64,000 nt of DNA from Rhodobacter maris (GTDB lineage Bacteria > Pseudomonadota > Alphaproteobacteria > Rhodobacterales > Rhodobacteraceae): positions 706,860 to 770,859 of the forward strand of contig NZ_OBMT01000001.1 of the NCBI RefSeq assembly GCF_900217815.1, in the 5' to 3' direction. Below are positions 18,786 to 28,823 of the stretch, one piece after another. The first letter of the stretch is position 1. The number at the start of each line of letters is the position of its first letter. The position numbers were made by a program, and so were the translations under genes. The notes below the pieces were generated by a model. It had not been told where the DNA came from and made no database searches. It was given only the letters and a program-made list of their open reading frames with translations.

Positions 18786-20429
18786 ATGAAAGATACGATC
18801 CTCTCTGCCGACCTGCTTGCCCTCACCGGCGCGGCGCTCCCCGAGATTGCCGCGCTCACCGCCGAGGCGACGGCCGGGCTCAGGGAAAAGGTGAGCCGTG
18901 GCGGCAAAGTGTCGAATGCCGCCCTCGAGGAAGACCAGTTTGCCGCCCATGCGCTTGCCTGGCTCGCGACCTATAACCAGTCGCTCATTCAGCTCAACGG
19001 CTGGGCCACGCGGGTGGCCGAGGCCGGTCAGTTCGGCGAGATGGAAAAGCTGATCCTGCAGATCGGCTTTGGCGAATACCTCAACCAGATCGCCGGTGGC
19101 ATCCCGATGAGCCAGGGCGAAACCGCGCGCCTCTCCGACCTCGGCGTGAGCTGGGCCCCGTCGGAAGCGGCACGCCAGCTGATGGCCGAGGGCAACACGC
19201 CTGCCGCGCGCAAGGCGCTCGTCGCGCTGATGCAGGAGAACCACGGCCGCGCCCTCTTTGGCGCCTCCGGGCTCGAGGAAGAGCTCGAGATGATCCGCGA
19301 CCAGTTCCACCGCTATGCCGAGGAACGGGTGATCCCGAATGCGCATGAATGGCACCTGAAGGACGAGCTCATTCCGATGGAGATCATCGAAGAGCTGGCC
19401 GAGCTTGGCGTCTTTGGCCTGACGATCCCGGAAGAATATGGCGGGCTCGGCCTCTCGAAAGCCTCGATGGTCGTTGTGACCGAAGAGCTGTCGCGCGGCT
19501 ATATCGGCGTTGGCTCGCTTGGCACGCGCTCCGAAATTGCCGCCGAGCTGATCATCTGCGGCGGCACCGAAGAGCAAAAGCAAAAGTGGCTGCCGGGGCT
19601 CGCTTCGGGCGAGATCCTCTCCACCGCCGTGTTCACCGAACCGAACACCGGCTCGGATCTGGGCTCGCTGCGCACCCGCGCGGTGAAAGACGGCGAGGAT
19701 TGGGTGATCACCGGCAACAAGACCTGGATCACCCATGCCCAGCGCACCCATGTGATGACGCTTTTGGCCCGGACCGAGCCCGAAACGACCGACTGGCGCG
19801 GCCTCTCGATGTTTTTGGCCGAAAAGACCCCCGGCACCGACGACAATCCCTTCCCGACGCCGGGCATGACCGGCGGCGAGATCGAGGTTCTGGGCTACCG
19901 CGGCATGAAGGAATACGAGCTTGGCTTTGACGGGTTCCAGGTGAAGGGCGAGAACCTGCTTGGCGGCGAGACCGGCAAGGGCTTCAAGCAGTTGATGGAG
20001 ACCTTTGAATCCGCGCGCATTCAAACCGCGGCGCGCGCCGTCGGTGTGGCGCAGGCGGCCTGCGAGATCGGCATGCGCTATGCGATCGACCGCAAGCAGT
20101 TCGGCAAGTCGCTGATCGAATTTCCCCGCGTTTCCGGTAAGCTGGCGATGATGGCGGTGGAAATCATGATCGCGCGCCAGCTCACCTATTTCTCCGCCTG
20201 GGAGAAGGATCACGGCCACCGCTGCGACGTCGAAGCGGGGATGGCGAAGCTTCTGGGCGCCCGCGTCGCCTGGGCGGCCTCGGACAATGCGCTGCAAATC
20301 CATGGCGGCAATGGTTTTGCGCTGGAATACACGATCTCGCGCATTCTGTGCGATGCGCGCATCCTCAATATCTTCGAGGGCGCGGCAGAGATTCAAGCGC
20401 AGGTGATCGCGCGCCGCCTGCTCGGCTGA
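18786..20429 (+). CDS. mcd: Probable (2S)-methylsuccinyl-CoA dehydrogenase
   Basis: This 547-residue acyl-CoA dehydrogenase carries an N-terminal extension of about 150 residues before the normal fold (starting near EEELEMIRDQF). That length and the sequences GYRGMKEYELGFDGF and IFEGAAEIQAQVIARRLL agree with Mcd, which oxidises methylsuccinyl-CoA to mesaconyl-CoA in the ethylmalonyl-CoA pathway. FAD-domain motifs AVFTEPNTGSDLGSLRT and QIHGGNGFALEYTISR are present. Electrons would go to EtfAB, also encoded here. Other pathway genes (ccr, ecm) are not in the window. A terminator follows. The alternative is an uncharacterised long acyl-CoA dehydrogenase. Confidence 0.85.
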   Translation: MKDTILSADLLALTGAALPEIAALTAEATAGLREKVSRGGKVSNAALEEDQFAAHALAWLATYNQSLIQLNGWATRVAEAGQFGEMEKLILQIGFGEYLNQIAGGIPMSQGETARLSDLGVSWAPSEAARQLMAEGNTPAARKALVALMQENHGRALFGASGLEEELEMIRDQFHRYAEERVIPNAHEWHLKDELIPMEIIEELAELGVFGLTIPEEYGGLGLSKASMVVVTEELSRGYIGVGSLGTRSEIAAELIICGGTEEQKQKWLPGLASGEILSTAVFTEPNTGSDLGSLRTRAVKDGEDWVITGNKTWITHAQRTHVMTLLARTEPETTDWRGLSMFLAEKTPGTDDNPFPTPGMTGGEIEVLGYRGMKEYELGFDGFQVKGENLLGGETGKGFKQLMETFESARIQTAARAVGVAQAACEIGMRYAIDRKQFGKSLIEFPRVSGKLAMMAVEIMIARQLTYFSAWEKDHGHRCDVEAGMAKLLGARVAWAASDNALQIHGGNGFALEYTISRILCDARILNIFEGAAEIQAQVIARRLLG

Positions 20430-20449
20430 ACGGGCTGAAAGGTGTCAGG

Positions 20450-20473
20450 CGGGGCCGTTTGCGGCCCCGTTTT
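20450..20473 (+). terminator. Rho-independent terminator after mcd
   Basis: An 8-bp GC stem (CGGGGCCG/CGGCCCCG, loop TTTG region, 20450-20469) is followed by TTTT. It lies 20 bases after the mcd stop and before the acetyltransferase gene on the same strand. Confidence 0.85.
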
Positions 20474-20523
20474 GCATTGCGCCGGGCGGGGCATCGGGCA
20501 ATCTGGCGCCAAAGGAGCCCCCG

Positions 20524-21027
20524 ATGATCAGACACGCCACCCCCCTTGATGCCGCAGCCATTGCCGCGATCTACAATGCCGCCGTGCGCGAGACGACCGC
20601 GATCTGGAACGAGGTCGAGGTCGATGCGGAGAACCGTGTCGCCTGGATGAACGCGCGCGCCGCGGAGGGCTTTCCGGTGTTGGTGGTGGAGGAAGAGGGC
20701 AGCATCTGCGGCTATGCGAGTTATGGCCCTTTCCGCGCCTTTGACGGTTATCGCGCGACGGTCGAGCATTCGGTCTATGTTCGGGCGGATAAACGCGGCG
20801 GCGGGCGGGGTCGCGCACTTTTGACGGCGGTGATCGACCATGCCCGCACGGCCGGGCGGCATGTCATGGTGGCGGCAATCGAGGCGGGCAATGCGCCTTC
20901 GATCGCGCTGCATGAAAAGCTCGGCTTTGCGCGGGTGGGCGTGATGGCGCAGGTGGGCCAGAAATTCGGCCGCTGGCTCGATCTGGCGCTCTTGCAATTG
21001 GTGCTGGACGACCGGCCTCAGCCCTGA
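20524..21027 (+). CDS. Pat/MddA-like GNAT acetyltransferase
   Basis: This 167-residue GNAT resembles phosphinothricin/methionine-sulfone acetyltransferases: [18 protein letters not shown] near the N-terminus, [18 protein letters not shown] as the acetyl-CoA loop, and [22 protein letters not shown] at the C-terminus. Such enzymes N-acetylate toxic amino acids or amino-acid analogues; the true substrate is not known. AAAGGAG precedes the ATG by seven bases. It is monocistronic after the mcd terminator and overlaps the convergent recO by ten bases. Confidence 0.85.
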   Translation: MIRHATPLDAAAIAAIYNAAVRETTAIWNEVEVDAENRVAWMNARAAEGFPVLVVEEEGSICGYASYGPFRAFDGYRATVEHSVYVRADKRGGGRGRALLTAVIDHARTAGRHVMVAAIEAGNAPSIALHEKLGFARVGVMAQVGQKFGRWLDLALLQLVLDDRPQP

Positions 21028-21740
21028 CGGGCAATGGCGGCCATCAGCCGGTGGCGCGCCTCGGGCAGCGGACGGCGGCCATGATCCGCCGCGAAGCGAG
21101 CGAGAAAATGGCCGGTGAGATCGAGCCCCTGCCCGATTTCGCCCCAAGTTGCCGGGCCTTGCCCCAAAAGGCACAAAGGCAGGGGCAAGAGCCGCGGCGC
21201 CCAGTCTCCCGCGCCCGCCCGGCTCACCGCACGGCCCGAGCGGGGCGAGACGAAGGCAAGGTCGTCACGCGTGCCGGTGACGGCGCAGCGGCTCAGATCA
21301 AGCCCCGAGCCCAGCTCTTCCAAGAGCGCCATTTCCCAATGCAGGTAATCAACGACCCATCCCTCGGCGGCCTCTCCGATCACGCCGAAAAGCGGCTCGG
21401 TTGCCGCATAAAGCCTTGGATGCGGGTCGCGCTCGGCCAGACAAACGCTCAAAAGCGCGCAGACCGCATTGAGCCCCATCAGCGCGAGCCGGTCCGAGAG
21501 CGCGCCCGCGCGCGAGGCGACAGGCTCGACAGTAAAGGTGCCGAGCTGATCTTCGAGCCGCGCCCGCCAGCCAAGCACCACATGGCCGCCGGGCATCAGC
21601 GTCGCTGCCATCTTGCGCGAGCCCCCGCCCCGCACCACGCCAAGGTGGCGCCCATGGCTGGCGGTGAACACCTCGATTATGGCCGAGCTTTCGCCCTGCG
21701 GGCGGGTCGAAAGGATGGTGCCGCTGTCTTGCCAGTCCAT
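21018..21740 (-). CDS. recO: DNA repair protein RecO
   Basis: The 240-residue RecO starts [19 protein letters not shown] and has the OB fold ([20 protein letters not shown]) followed by the helical domain with [14 protein letters not shown]. It helps load RecA on SSB-coated DNA in the RecFOR pathway. It is the last gene of the era cluster, separated from DUF1491 by a copy of an intergenic repeat, and its 3' end overlaps the acetyltransferase gene on the other strand by ten bases. Confidence 0.92.
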   Translation of the reverse strand: MDWQDSGTILSTRPQGESSAIIEVFTASHGRHLGVVRGGGSRKMAATLMPGGHVVLGWRARLEDQLGTFTVEPVASRAGALSDRLALMGLNAVCALLSVCLAERDPHPRLYAATEPLFGVIGEAAEGWVVDYLHWEMALLEELGSGLDLSRCAVTGTRDDLAFVSPRSGRAVSRAGAGDWAPRLLPLPLCLLGQGPATWGEIGQGLDLTGHFLARFAADHGRRPLPEARHRLMAAIARQG

Positions 21741-21754
21741 GAGTGCCCGTAACC

Positions 21755-21813
21755 AAGGCCGGGGGGCTGTCTGCCCCCCGGACCCCCCGAGGATATTTGA
21801 GGCAAGATGAAAG
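21755..21813 (+). repeat. Intergenic hairpin-plus-tail repeat, copy A
   Basis: The element consists of AAGG, a perfect hairpin (CCGGGGGGC at 21759-21767, GCCCCCCGG at 21773-21781), an A-C-rich spacer, then a tail GGATATTTGAGGCAAGATGAAA. A near-identical copy is at 52909-52960. It lies between DUF1491 and recO, both on the minus strand, and reads on the plus strand. I infer a dispersed, possibly terminator-like or processing element typical of this lineage. Confidence 0.7.
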
Positions 21814-21827
21814 GGGAAGGAGGGAGG

Positions 21828-22163
21828 TCAGTCCTTCAGGCCGTCTTCGTCCAGCAGCGTGCGGCCGTGGCGGGCTTCGAGTTCGATCACCCAGAGGTCG
21901 GGGTCAAAGCGACGCTGCTTGCGGATGCTCTCATCCACCTCTGCCTCGGAGCCTTCGGTGAGCACCGTCCACGCTTCGCTGTCGGTCATCAGATCAAAGC
22001 GGCGGGTGTAGAGCTTTGCCTGCCCGTCCATGGTCGCGCATTTGACCATGACCTCGCCGCTGTCGGGCTGCCCCCTCGCCGCGATATAGGCGGGGATATT
22101 GTTCAGTTCCAACCGCTTGAGATAGGCCCGCACCCAAAGCTCGGCGCGCAGACGGGGGGTCAT
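21828..22163 (-). CDS. DUF1491 family protein
   Basis: The 111-residue protein of unknown function starts MTPRLRAELWVRAYLKRLE and contains PAYIAARGQPDSGEVMVK and FDPDLWVIELEARHGRTL. I recognise it as DUF1491, a small soluble alphaproteobacterial family. The start at 22163 overlaps the era stop by four bases (ATGA), so it is coupled to era. No catalytic motif is visible. Confidence 0.85.
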   Translation of the reverse strand: MTPRLRAELWVRAYLKRLELNNIPAYIAARGQPDSGEVMVKCATMDGQAKLYTRRFDLMTDSEAWTVLTEGSEAEVDESIRKQRRFDPDLWVIELEARHGRTLLDEDGLKD

Positions 22164-23077
22164 GCGGAATTGCCGTCCTTGAAGTCGAGGCCCATTTCCG
22201 AATAGCGCTCGGCCTCTTCCTGCCAGTTCTCGCGCACTTTCACCTGCAGGAAGAGATGCACCGGGCGGCCCATGAACTCGGCCAGATCGTGGCGCGCGGC
22301 GGTGGAGATCGCCTTGATCGTCTCGCCGCCCTTGCCGAGCACGATGCCCTTGTGACCGTCGCGGCTGACATAGATGATCTGGTCGATGCGCGCCGAGCCG
22401 TCGGGGCGGTCTTCCCAACGCTCGGTCTCGACGGTGAGCTGATAGGGAAGCTCTTCATGCAACCGCAGTGTCAGCTTTTCGCGCGTGACCTCGGCGGCGA
22501 TCATCCGCATCGGCAGATCGGCGATCTGATCTTCCGGATAATACCAGGGCCCGACGGGCAGCTCGCCCGCGAGCCAGTCGCGCAGGTCATCGACCCCGTA
22601 GCCGCGCTCGGCCGAGATCATGAAGGTCTTCACGAACGGGTATTCGGCATTGGCCTTCTCGGTGAGGTCCAGAAGCCGCTCCGCCTTCACCTTGTCGATC
22701 TTGTTGATCGCAAGCGCGACGGGCTGCGCCCCCTCGCGCGCCTTCAGTGCCTCGAGGATCGCCAGCACGCCATCGGTGAGGCCGCGATGCGCCTCGATCA
22801 GCAGCACGACGATATCGGCATCCGCGGCGCCGCCCCAGGCGGCCGTCACCATCGCGCGGTCGAGCCGGCGGCGGGGCCGGAAAATGCCGGGCGTATCGAC
22901 AAACACGATCTGGCTCTGCCCCGCCATGCACACACCGCGAATGCGGGCGCGCGTCGTCTGCACCTTGTGGGTGACGATCGAGACCTTGGCGCCGACCATC
23001 GTGTTGAGCAGCGTCGATTTGCCGGCATTCGGCTCGCCGATCAGGGCAACGAAGCCCGCGCGGGTGGTTTCGGTCAT
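22160..23077 (-). CDS. era: GTPase Era
   Basis: The 305-residue GTPase binds 16S rRNA and assists 30S subunit maturation. G1 is GEPNAGKST, G3 DTPG, G4 NKID, and the C-terminal KH domain contains GIVLGKGGETIKAIS. The start is preceded by AGGAGT. It sits 73 bases downstream of rnc, the classical rnc-era order, and overlaps DUF1491 by four bases. Confidence 0.97.
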   Translation of the reverse strand: MTETTRAGFVALIGEPNAGKSTLLNTMVGAKVSIVTHKVQTTRARIRGVCMAGQSQIVFVDTPGIFRPRRRLDRAMVTAAWGGAADADIVVLLIEAHRGLTDGVLAILEALKAREGAQPVALAINKIDKVKAERLLDLTEKANAEYPFVKTFMISAERGYGVDDLRDWLAGELPVGPWYYPEDQIADLPMRMIAAEVTREKLTLRLHEELPYQLTVETERWEDRPDGSARIDQIIYVSRDGHKGIVLGKGGETIKAISTAARHDLAEFMGRPVHLFLQVKVRENWQEEAERYSEMGLDFKDGNSA

Positions 23078-23150
23078 CTGGACTCCTGAACTTTGCGCCG
23101 CAATAGTCGATTTCGCCCCGCGAGGCCAGCCTGAAGCGAAAGGGCCGAGT

Positions 23151-23834
23151 TCAGAGCGTTTCTAGCCGGGCGAGCAGCGCTTTTGCCGCCGCCTGTTCGG
23201 CCTGACGCTTGGAGCCAGCCTTTGCCTCCGCGCTCTCGCCCGAATCGAGCACCACCGCGATGCGGAACTGCGGCGCATGGTCGGGCCCCTCGCGGCCCAG
23301 CGTCTCGTAGCGCGGCGGGCTCATGCCGCGCGCCTGCGCCCATTCCTGCAGCGCGGTCTTTGCGTCGCGCGCATCCTGCTCGACGGCATCGATCCGGTCC
23401 CCCCAGAGCCGCAGCACCAGCGCCCGCGCCACCTCGAACCCGGCATCGAGATAGACCGCGGCAATCACCGCTTCCATCGCATCGCCCAAGAGCGCTTCCT
23501 TGCGCCGCCCGCCCGACATCATCTCGGAGCGCCCCAGCTTGAGCACGGCGCCAAGGTCGATCTCGCGCGCCACCGCGGCGCAGGTTTCCTTGCGCACGAG
23601 CGCGTTGAAGCGCGGTGCGAGCTGGCCCTCGGAGGCGGCCCGATCCGCCCGGAACAGCGCCTCCGCCATCGAAAGCCCGAGCACCCGGTCGCCCAGAAAT
23701 TCGAGCCGTTGGTTGTCGGGGCGGGTGGGCGAGCCGAGCGAGGAATGGGTGAGCGCGCGCAAAAGGATCTCGGGCGCCGCGAACTGGTGCCCGAGCCGGT
23801 CCATGAAGGCAGAAATATCTGCCGAAAGCTTCAT
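23151..23834 (-). CDS. rnc: Ribonuclease III
   Basis: The 227-residue double-strand-specific endoribonuclease has the signature [13 protein letters not shown] in the catalytic domain, the second acidic cluster [14 protein letters not shown], and a C-terminal dsRNA-binding domain ending in [13 protein letters not shown]. It processes rRNA precursors and structured mRNAs. The start (MKLSADIS) at 23834 overlaps the lepB stop by four bases (ATGA); the longer frame start at 23867 is rejected. Confidence 0.96.
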   Translation of the reverse strand: MKLSADISAFMDRLGHQFAAPEILLRALTHSSLGSPTRPDNQRLEFLGDRVLGLSMAEALFRADRAASEGQLAPRFNALVRKETCAAVAREIDLGAVLKLGRSEMMSGGRRKEALLGDAMEAVIAAVYLDAGFEVARALVLRLWGDRIDAVEQDARDAKTALQEWAQARGMSPPRYETLGREGPDHAPQFRIAVVLDSGESAEAKAGSKRQAEQAAAKALLARLETL

Positions 23835-24628
23835 TCGATCGCCTTGAAGAAGCGGTCCATCCGCCATGTCCAGATGTAGAAGAGCGACTTGCCGGCGGAA
23901 GAGAACATCACCCTGTCGGCGCGGCCGATCAGGTTTGCCGCCGGCACGAAGCCGACGCCGCCAATGCTCTGCGGAAAGCGGCTGTCCTCGGAATTGTCGC
24001 GGTTGTCGCCCATCATGAAATACTGGCCTTCGGGCACGACAAAGACCGGCGTATCGTCGGCAGGGCCGTCATTCACGATGTTGAGAATGTGATGACGCAC
24101 GCCATTGGGAAGCGTCTCGATCTGGCGCGGCTTGACGCAATCCGCCCCCTCGCCCACCGGCGCATTGGCGCAGCGCGGCAGCCCGCCCTGCGGGCCCTGC
24201 GGTGCGTAGGTCTCGGCAAACTGGCCGCCATCCTCAAGCTTCACGGGCTCGCCGTTGATGTGGAGCACACCCTTGATCATCTGGATCCGGTCGCCCGGCA
24301 GGCCGATCAGCCGCTTGATGAAATCAACGTTCTTGGTGGGGTGGCGAAACACCACCACGTCGCCGCGTTCGGGTTCAGAGGCAAAGAGCCGCCCCTCGAT
24401 CGGGCAGGGCGAAAAGCCGGGCGAGGCGAAGGGGCAGGAATAGCGCGAATAGCCATAGGCCATCTTGTTGACGAACAGGAAATCGCCAATCAGCAGCGTG
24501 TCCTTCATCGAGCCCGAGGGAATCCAGAACGGCTGGAAGAAGAGGGTGCGGAAGATCCCGGCGATCAGGAGCGCCCAGAACAGGGTCCGGATGGTTTCGC
24601 CGACGCCGCCTTCGGATTTGCTGGCCAT
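23831..24628 (-). CDS. lepB: Signal peptidase I
   Basis: The 265-residue inner-membrane serine protease removes signal peptides of exported proteins. A single N-terminal membrane segment (about 13-31) precedes the catalytic serine S40 in IPSGSM, and the general base is K105 in [13 protein letters not shown]-terminal [11 protein letters not shown] is the conserved box E. The start MASKSEGG at 24628 has AGAGGCAG upstream. It is coupled to rnc by a four-base overlap. Confidence 0.96.
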   Translation of the reverse strand: MASKSEGGVGETIRTLFWALLIAGIFRTLFFQPFWIPSGSMKDTLLIGDFLFVNKMAYGYSRYSCPFASPGFSPCPIEGRLFASEPERGDVVVFRHPTKNVDFIKRLIGLPGDRIQMIKGVLHINGEPVKLEDGGQFAETYAPQGPQGGLPRCANAPVGEGADCVKPRQIETLPNGVRHHILNIVNDGPADDTPVFVVPEGQYFMMGDNRDNSEDSRFPQSIGGVGFVPAANLIGRADRVMFSSAGKSLFYIWTWRMDRFFKAIE

Positions 24629-24694
24629 GCTCTGCCTCTTGAAAAAACCTCGCCTTCCTTGGCCCGTCGCGGAGCGCAAGTCAAGGAAGGGGCG

Positions 24695-25096
24695 TCAGGG
24701 AAGCGGACGCGCCTCGATCACGACAAAGGCCTGCGCCCAGGGATGATCGTCGGTGAGCGTGACATGGACGATCGCTTCATGGCCCGGCGGCGTCATCTCG
24801 GCGAGCCGCTCGGCGGCCCAGCCCGAAAGCGCCATCACCGGCTGGCCGGTGGGCAGGTTCGTGACCGCCATGTCCTTCCAGGCGATGCCCATGCGCAGAC
24901 CGGTGCCAAGCGCTTTGGAACAGGCCTCTTTTGCCGCCCAGCGCTTGGCATAGGTGCCGGGCGTATCGGCGCGCCGTTCCGCTTTGGCGATTTCTACCGG
25001 CGTGAAAACACGATTGCGAAACCGGTCACCGAATCGCTCCAGCGTGGCGGCAATGCGCTCGATATTGGCCAGATCGGTGCCGATCCCGAGGATCAT
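24695..25096 (-). CDS. acpS: Holo-[acyl-carrier-protein] synthase
   Basis: The 133-residue phosphopantetheinyl transferase attaches the 4'-phosphopantetheine arm to apo-ACP. It starts [15 protein letters not shown] with the Mg-binding Asp, and has [12 protein letters not shown] and [15 protein letters not shown], the two family signatures. The start at 25096 lies ten bases after the pdxJ stop, and lepB follows after 66 bases. Confidence 0.95.
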   Translation of the reverse strand: MILGIGTDLANIERIAATLERFGDRFRNRVFTPVEIAKAERRADTPGTYAKRWAAKEACSKALGTGLRMGIAWKDMAVTNLPTGQPVMALSGWAAERLAEMTPPGHEAIVHVTLTDDHPWAQAFVVIEARPLP

Positions 25097-25106
25097 CCGC
25101 GCCTCG

Positions 25107-25850
25107 TCACGCCCGGGCTGCGTCCATCCGCCGCCGCATCTCGTCAATCGCCGCGCCGAGCCCCATGAACACCGCCTCGGCAATCAGCGCATGGCCGATG
25201 TTGAGTTCGGCAATTTCGGGAATCGCGGCAATCGGCGCCACCGTCTCGAAGGTGAGGCCATGGCCCGCATGCACCTCCAGCCCGAGGCTCGCGGCGAGCT
25301 TCGCGGCTTTTTGCAAGGCGGCAAGCTCGGCATCGCGCTCGGCGACTTTGCCCGCGTAATGCAGATCGCAGTAATGGCCCGTGTGCAGCTCCACCACCGC
25401 CGCGCCAATCGCCGCGGAGGCCTCGATCTGCCGGGGCTGATGCCCCACGAACATCGAGACCCGCGCACCGGCCTGTCGCAAGGGCGTGATGAAGGCGGTG
25501 AGCCGTGCCTGATCGCCCGCAACATCGAGCCCGCCTTCGGTGGTGCGCTCCTGCCGCTTCTCGGGCACGAGGCAGATGGCATGCGGCTTCGTGGCGAGCG
25601 CGATGCGCCCCATCTCCTCGGTGGCCGCCATCTCGAAATTGAGCGGGATCTTCAGACCCTTCTTCAGCTCGGTCATATCGGTATCGCGAATGTGGCGGCG
25701 GTCTTCGCGCAGATGCGCCGTGATTCCGTCGGCCCCGGCCTCTTGCGCCAGAAGCGCCGCGCGCAGCGGGCTCGGATAGGCCGTACCGCGCGCATTGCGC
25801 AGCGTGGCTACGTGATCGATGTTGACGCCAAGGCGGATCGAGCGGGTCAT
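25107..25850 (-). CDS. pdxJ: Pyridoxine 5'-phosphate synthase
   Basis: The 247-residue TIM-barrel enzyme condenses 3-amino-1-hydroxyacetone phosphate with deoxyxylulose phosphate to give pyridoxine phosphate (DXP-dependent vitamin B6 route). Motifs include [17 protein letters not shown] at the N-terminus, [20 protein letters not shown] and EVHAGHGL. The start at 25850 (MTRSIRLG) is favoured over 25886. It is in the conserved rsh-pdxJ-acpS-lepB-rnc-era order. Confidence 0.96.
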   Translation of the reverse strand: MTRSIRLGVNIDHVATLRNARGTAYPSPLRAALLAQEAGADGITAHLREDRRHIRDTDMTELKKGLKIPLNFEMAATEEMGRIALATKPHAICLVPEKRQERTTEGGLDVAGDQARLTAFITPLRQAGARVSMFVGHQPRQIEASAAIGAAVVELHTGHYCDLHYAGKVAERDAELAALQKAAKLAASLGLEVHAGHGLTFETVAPIAAIPEIAELNIGHALIAEAVFMGLGAAIDEMRRRMDAARA

Positions 25851-25913
25851 GAAAGCCTCCGGGGTGGTTGGCGCCACTATGCCCAAAGCCCGCGGCAGAG
25901 GGAAGATCTCCGC

Positions 25914-26666
25914 TCAGCCCCTGCCCGGTTCGTGATCGCGCCCGGCACGATTTTTGATCGCGCCCCCCCCGACCTCACCCTGCGGCATCAATGCCCCCTC
26001 GGGCGCGCCTTCAAGCGGCTCTTCTCCTGCACTCTTGCGCGGCGGCAGCTTCGCCTTGAGCTTGGCCAGGCGTGCTTTCAGCTTCAACTTGCGGGCATGC
26101 TGATAGGCGGTCACCAGCGGCAGCGCGATATAATAGCCGATCAGCCCCGCGACGATCCCCGGGATCAGCCCGCCAAGCAGATAGGGCAGGAAGATGTCGA
26201 GAAAGAAATCCTTCATGCCTCCCCATTGCGTCGGTTCGGCGGTGAAGACGGCAATCAGATTGTGGCGCGTGTCGACGAAGGCTTGTGCAAAGATGTCGAG
26301 CAGGCCGTCGGAATGGCTCGCGTCGTAATGCTCGCCCAGCATCCAGTGCCCAAGCTTGATCGACGTGAGCGCGATCAGCGGGAAAGTCAGCGGGTTGCCC
26401 ACGAGCGTGGCAAAGAGCGAGGCGAGCACATTGCCGCGCATCAGCTTGGCCAGCAGCGCCGCCGCCACCAGATGCACGCCGAAGAACGGCGTGAAGGAGA
26501 CGAAGATCCCGGCGAAGACGCCGCGCGCGATCCTGTGCGGCGGGTCGGGCAGGCGGTTCAGGCGCAGCCGGATATAGGTGAAGGCCCGCGCCCAGCCCCC
26601 GCGCGGCCAGAGCGAATCGCGCAATGTGGCGCCAAAGCTTCGCTTGTCTCGCCGTTTGAAAACCAC
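25914..26666 (-). CDS. DUF2062 membrane protein
   Basis: This 250-residue protein has hydrophobic segments around 47-75 (ARGVFAGIFVSFTPFFGVHLVAAAL type), 85-100 and 160-185, characteristic of DUF2062, followed by a basic K/L/R-rich helix (ARKLKLKARLAKLKAKL) and a low-complexity tail. The function is unknown; a membrane location is likely. It lies 15 bases downstream of rsh in the same direction. Confidence 0.85.
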   Translation of the reverse strand: MVFKRRDKRSFGATLRDSLWPRGGWARAFTYIRLRLNRLPDPPHRIARGVFAGIFVSFTPFFGVHLVAAALLAKLMRGNVLASLFATLVGNPLTFPLIALTSIKLGHWMLGEHYDASHSDGLLDIFAQAFVDTRHNLIAVFTAEPTQWGGMKDFFLDIFLPYLLGGLIPGIVAGLIGYYIALPLVTAYQHARKLKLKARLAKLKAKLPPRKSAGEEPLEGAPEGALMPQGEVGGGAIKNRAGRDHEPGRG

Positions 26667-26681
26667 GTTTGCCTTCCGTCC

Positions 26682-28799
26682 TCAGGGCTTGCGCGAGAGA
26701 TCCCGCCAGCGTTCCACCTGCGCCACATCCGTCTCGGCCTCAAGCGCCGTCAACAGCCGGTGCAGATGTTCCGCGTCGCGTAACTCGACTTCTACGACAA
26801 GCGAGTAAAAGTCCGGTTTGCGGTCGATGAAATTCAGATCGGAAATATTCGCCCTTTGCGCGCCGATCAGCGTGCAGATATGGCCGAGCACCCCGGCATC
26901 GTTGGAGATCGTGATCTTGAGCGAGACGGAATAGGCGGGCGGGTGGCTCCCTTCCTGCCAGTGCAGATCGACCCAGCGCGCGGGCTGAGCCTCGAATTCC
27001 TCGAGTGCGGGACAGTCGATGGCATGGATCACCACGCCCTGACCACGATAGGTGATGCCCACGATCCGCTCGCCCGGCAGCGGCTGGCAACAGGCAGCGC
27101 GGCGGAAGCTCGTGTCCGCGCCGAGGCCAATCACCGCGCGGCTTGGCTCGATCGTCTCGGGGCCGCGATGGGCAAGCTCGGGGTAAAGCGTCTCCACCAC
27201 TTCGCGCGCCATGATCTCGGCCGAGCCGAGACGCGCGAGCAACTCGGTTTCGTCCGGCAGGCCCATCGTTTTCGCCGCGGTGCGCAGGGCCTTGTCGGAA
27301 ACCTTCCGGCCAACATGCTCAAAGGCAACGCGGGCAAGCTCCGCCCCCAGCTTGACGAAGCGGGTGCGATCTTCCTCCCGCAGGCTCTTGCGGATCGAGG
27401 CCTTGGCACGGCCCGTCGCCACAATGTCAAGCCAGGTCGGCTGCGGGCGTTGCCCGGCGGCGGTGATCACCTCGACCGACTGGCCGTTCTTCAGCCGGGT
27501 CCAGAGCGGCACACGGATGCCATCCACCTTGGCGCCGACGCAGGAATTGCCGATCCGCGTGTGGATCGCATAGGCAAAGTCGATCGGGGTCGCGCCCTTG
27601 GGCAGCTTGATCACATCGCCCTTCGGTGTGAAGCAGAACACCTGATCGGAATACATCTCGAGCTTGACGTTCTCGAGGAATTCCTCGTGATCGCCCTCGC
27701 CAAAACGCTCATTCAGGGATTTCAACCATTTCGCCGGATCGACGGCAAAGGGGTTCACCGCGCGCTCGCCGTCGCGGTAAGACCAATGCGCCGCCACCCC
27801 CGCCTCGGCCACCTCGTGCATCTGCCTCGTGCGGATCTGCACCTCGACACGCTTGCCGTCGCGGCCGGACACGGTGGTGTGGATCGAGCGGTAGCCGTTC
27901 GATTTCGGCTGGGAAATGTAATCCTTGAAGCGGCCCGGCACCGAGCGCCAGCGCTGATGGATCAGGCCAAGGACCGTATAACAATCAGCCACGTTGCGGG
28001 TGATGACACGGAAACCGTAGATGTCGGAAAGCCTTGAGAAGGTGAGGCTTTTTTCCTCCATCTTGCGCCAGATCGAATAGGGGCGCTTGGCTCGGCCGAA
28101 AACATCGGCCTCGATGCCCGCCTTTTCCAGCTCAATGCGGATATCGGCGGTGATCTTGGAGATCACATCGCCCGATTCCTTTTGCAGCGATACGAAGCGG
28201 CGGATGATCGAGGTGCGCGCCTCGTGGTTGAGCACCTTGAAGGCGAGGTCTTCGAGTTCCTCGCGCATCCATTGCATGCCCATCCGGCCCGCAAGCGGCG
28301 CATAGATCTCCATCGTCTCGCGCGCCTTCTGCGCCTGCTTCTCCGGCTTCATGGAGCGGATCGTGCGCATGTTGTGCAGCCGGTCGGCGAGCTTGACGAG
28401 AATCACCCGCAGATCCTTCGACATCGCCATGAAAAGCTTGCGGAAGTTCTCCGCCTGCTTGGTCGCGTTCGAGCTCAGTTGCAGGTTGGTCAGCTTGGTC
28501 ACGCCATCGACGAGTTCGGCGATATCGGTGCCAAACAGCGTCTCGACCTCGGTGAAGGTCGAGCGGGTATCTTCAATCGTGTCGTGCAAAAGCGCGGTGA
28601 CGATGGTCGCATCGTCGAGCCGCTGCTCGGTCAGGATCGCGGCCACCGCGACGGGATGCGTAAAATAGGGTTCGCCCGAGTGGCGAAACTGCCCCTCGTG
28701 CATCTTCAAGCCATAGGCATAGGCGCGACGAATCAGGTCGTCATTGCAGCGCGGATTGTAGTTGCGAACGAGCGCGATCAGGTCTTCGACGTCGATCAT
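26682..28799 (-). CDS. Bifunctional (p)ppGpp synthetase/hydrolase
   Basis: The 705-residue RelA/SpoT homologue (Rsh) has a hydrolase HD domain with H72-D73 in ALLHDTIEDT, a synthetase domain (GRAKRPYSIWRKM, then LSDIYGFRVI and YISQPKSNGYRSIHT), a TGS domain (VFCFTPKGDVIKLPKGATPIDFAYAIHT), a conserved Cys pair region (FRRAACCQPLPGERIVG) and a C-terminal ACT domain. Both catalytic sites look intact, so this is probably the single long Rsh controlling the stringent response. It lies 24 bases after rpoZ. Confidence 0.95.
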   Translation of the reverse strand: MIDVEDLIALVRNYNPRCNDDLIRRAYAYGLKMHEGQFRHSGEPYFTHPVAVAAILTEQRLDDATIVTALLHDTIEDTRSTFTEVETLFGTDIAELVDGVTKLTNLQLSSNATKQAENFRKLFMAMSKDLRVILVKLADRLHNMRTIRSMKPEKQAQKARETMEIYAPLAGRMGMQWMREELEDLAFKVLNHEARTSIIRRFVSLQKESGDVISKITADIRIELEKAGIEADVFGRAKRPYSIWRKMEEKSLTFSRLSDIYGFRVITRNVADCYTVLGLIHQRWRSVPGRFKDYISQPKSNGYRSIHTTVSGRDGKRVEVQIRTRQMHEVAEAGVAAHWSYRDGERAVNPFAVDPAKWLKSLNERFGEGDHEEFLENVKLEMYSDQVFCFTPKGDVIKLPKGATPIDFAYAIHTRIGNSCVGAKVDGIRVPLWTRLKNGQSVEVITAAGQRPQPTWLDIVATGRAKASIRKSLREEDRTRFVKLGAELARVAFEHVGRKVSDKALRTAAKTMGLPDETELLARLGSAEIMAREVVETLYPELAHRGPETIEPSRAVIGLGADTSFRRAACCQPLPGERIVGITYRGQGVVIHAIDCPALEEFEAQPARWVDLHWQEGSHPPAYSVSLKITISNDAGVLGHICTLIGAQRANISDLNFIDRKPDFYSLVVEVELRDAEHLHRLLTALEAETDVAQVERWRDLSRKP

Positions 28800-28823
28800 C
28801 CGCGCTCGCTACCCCCCTGCGCC

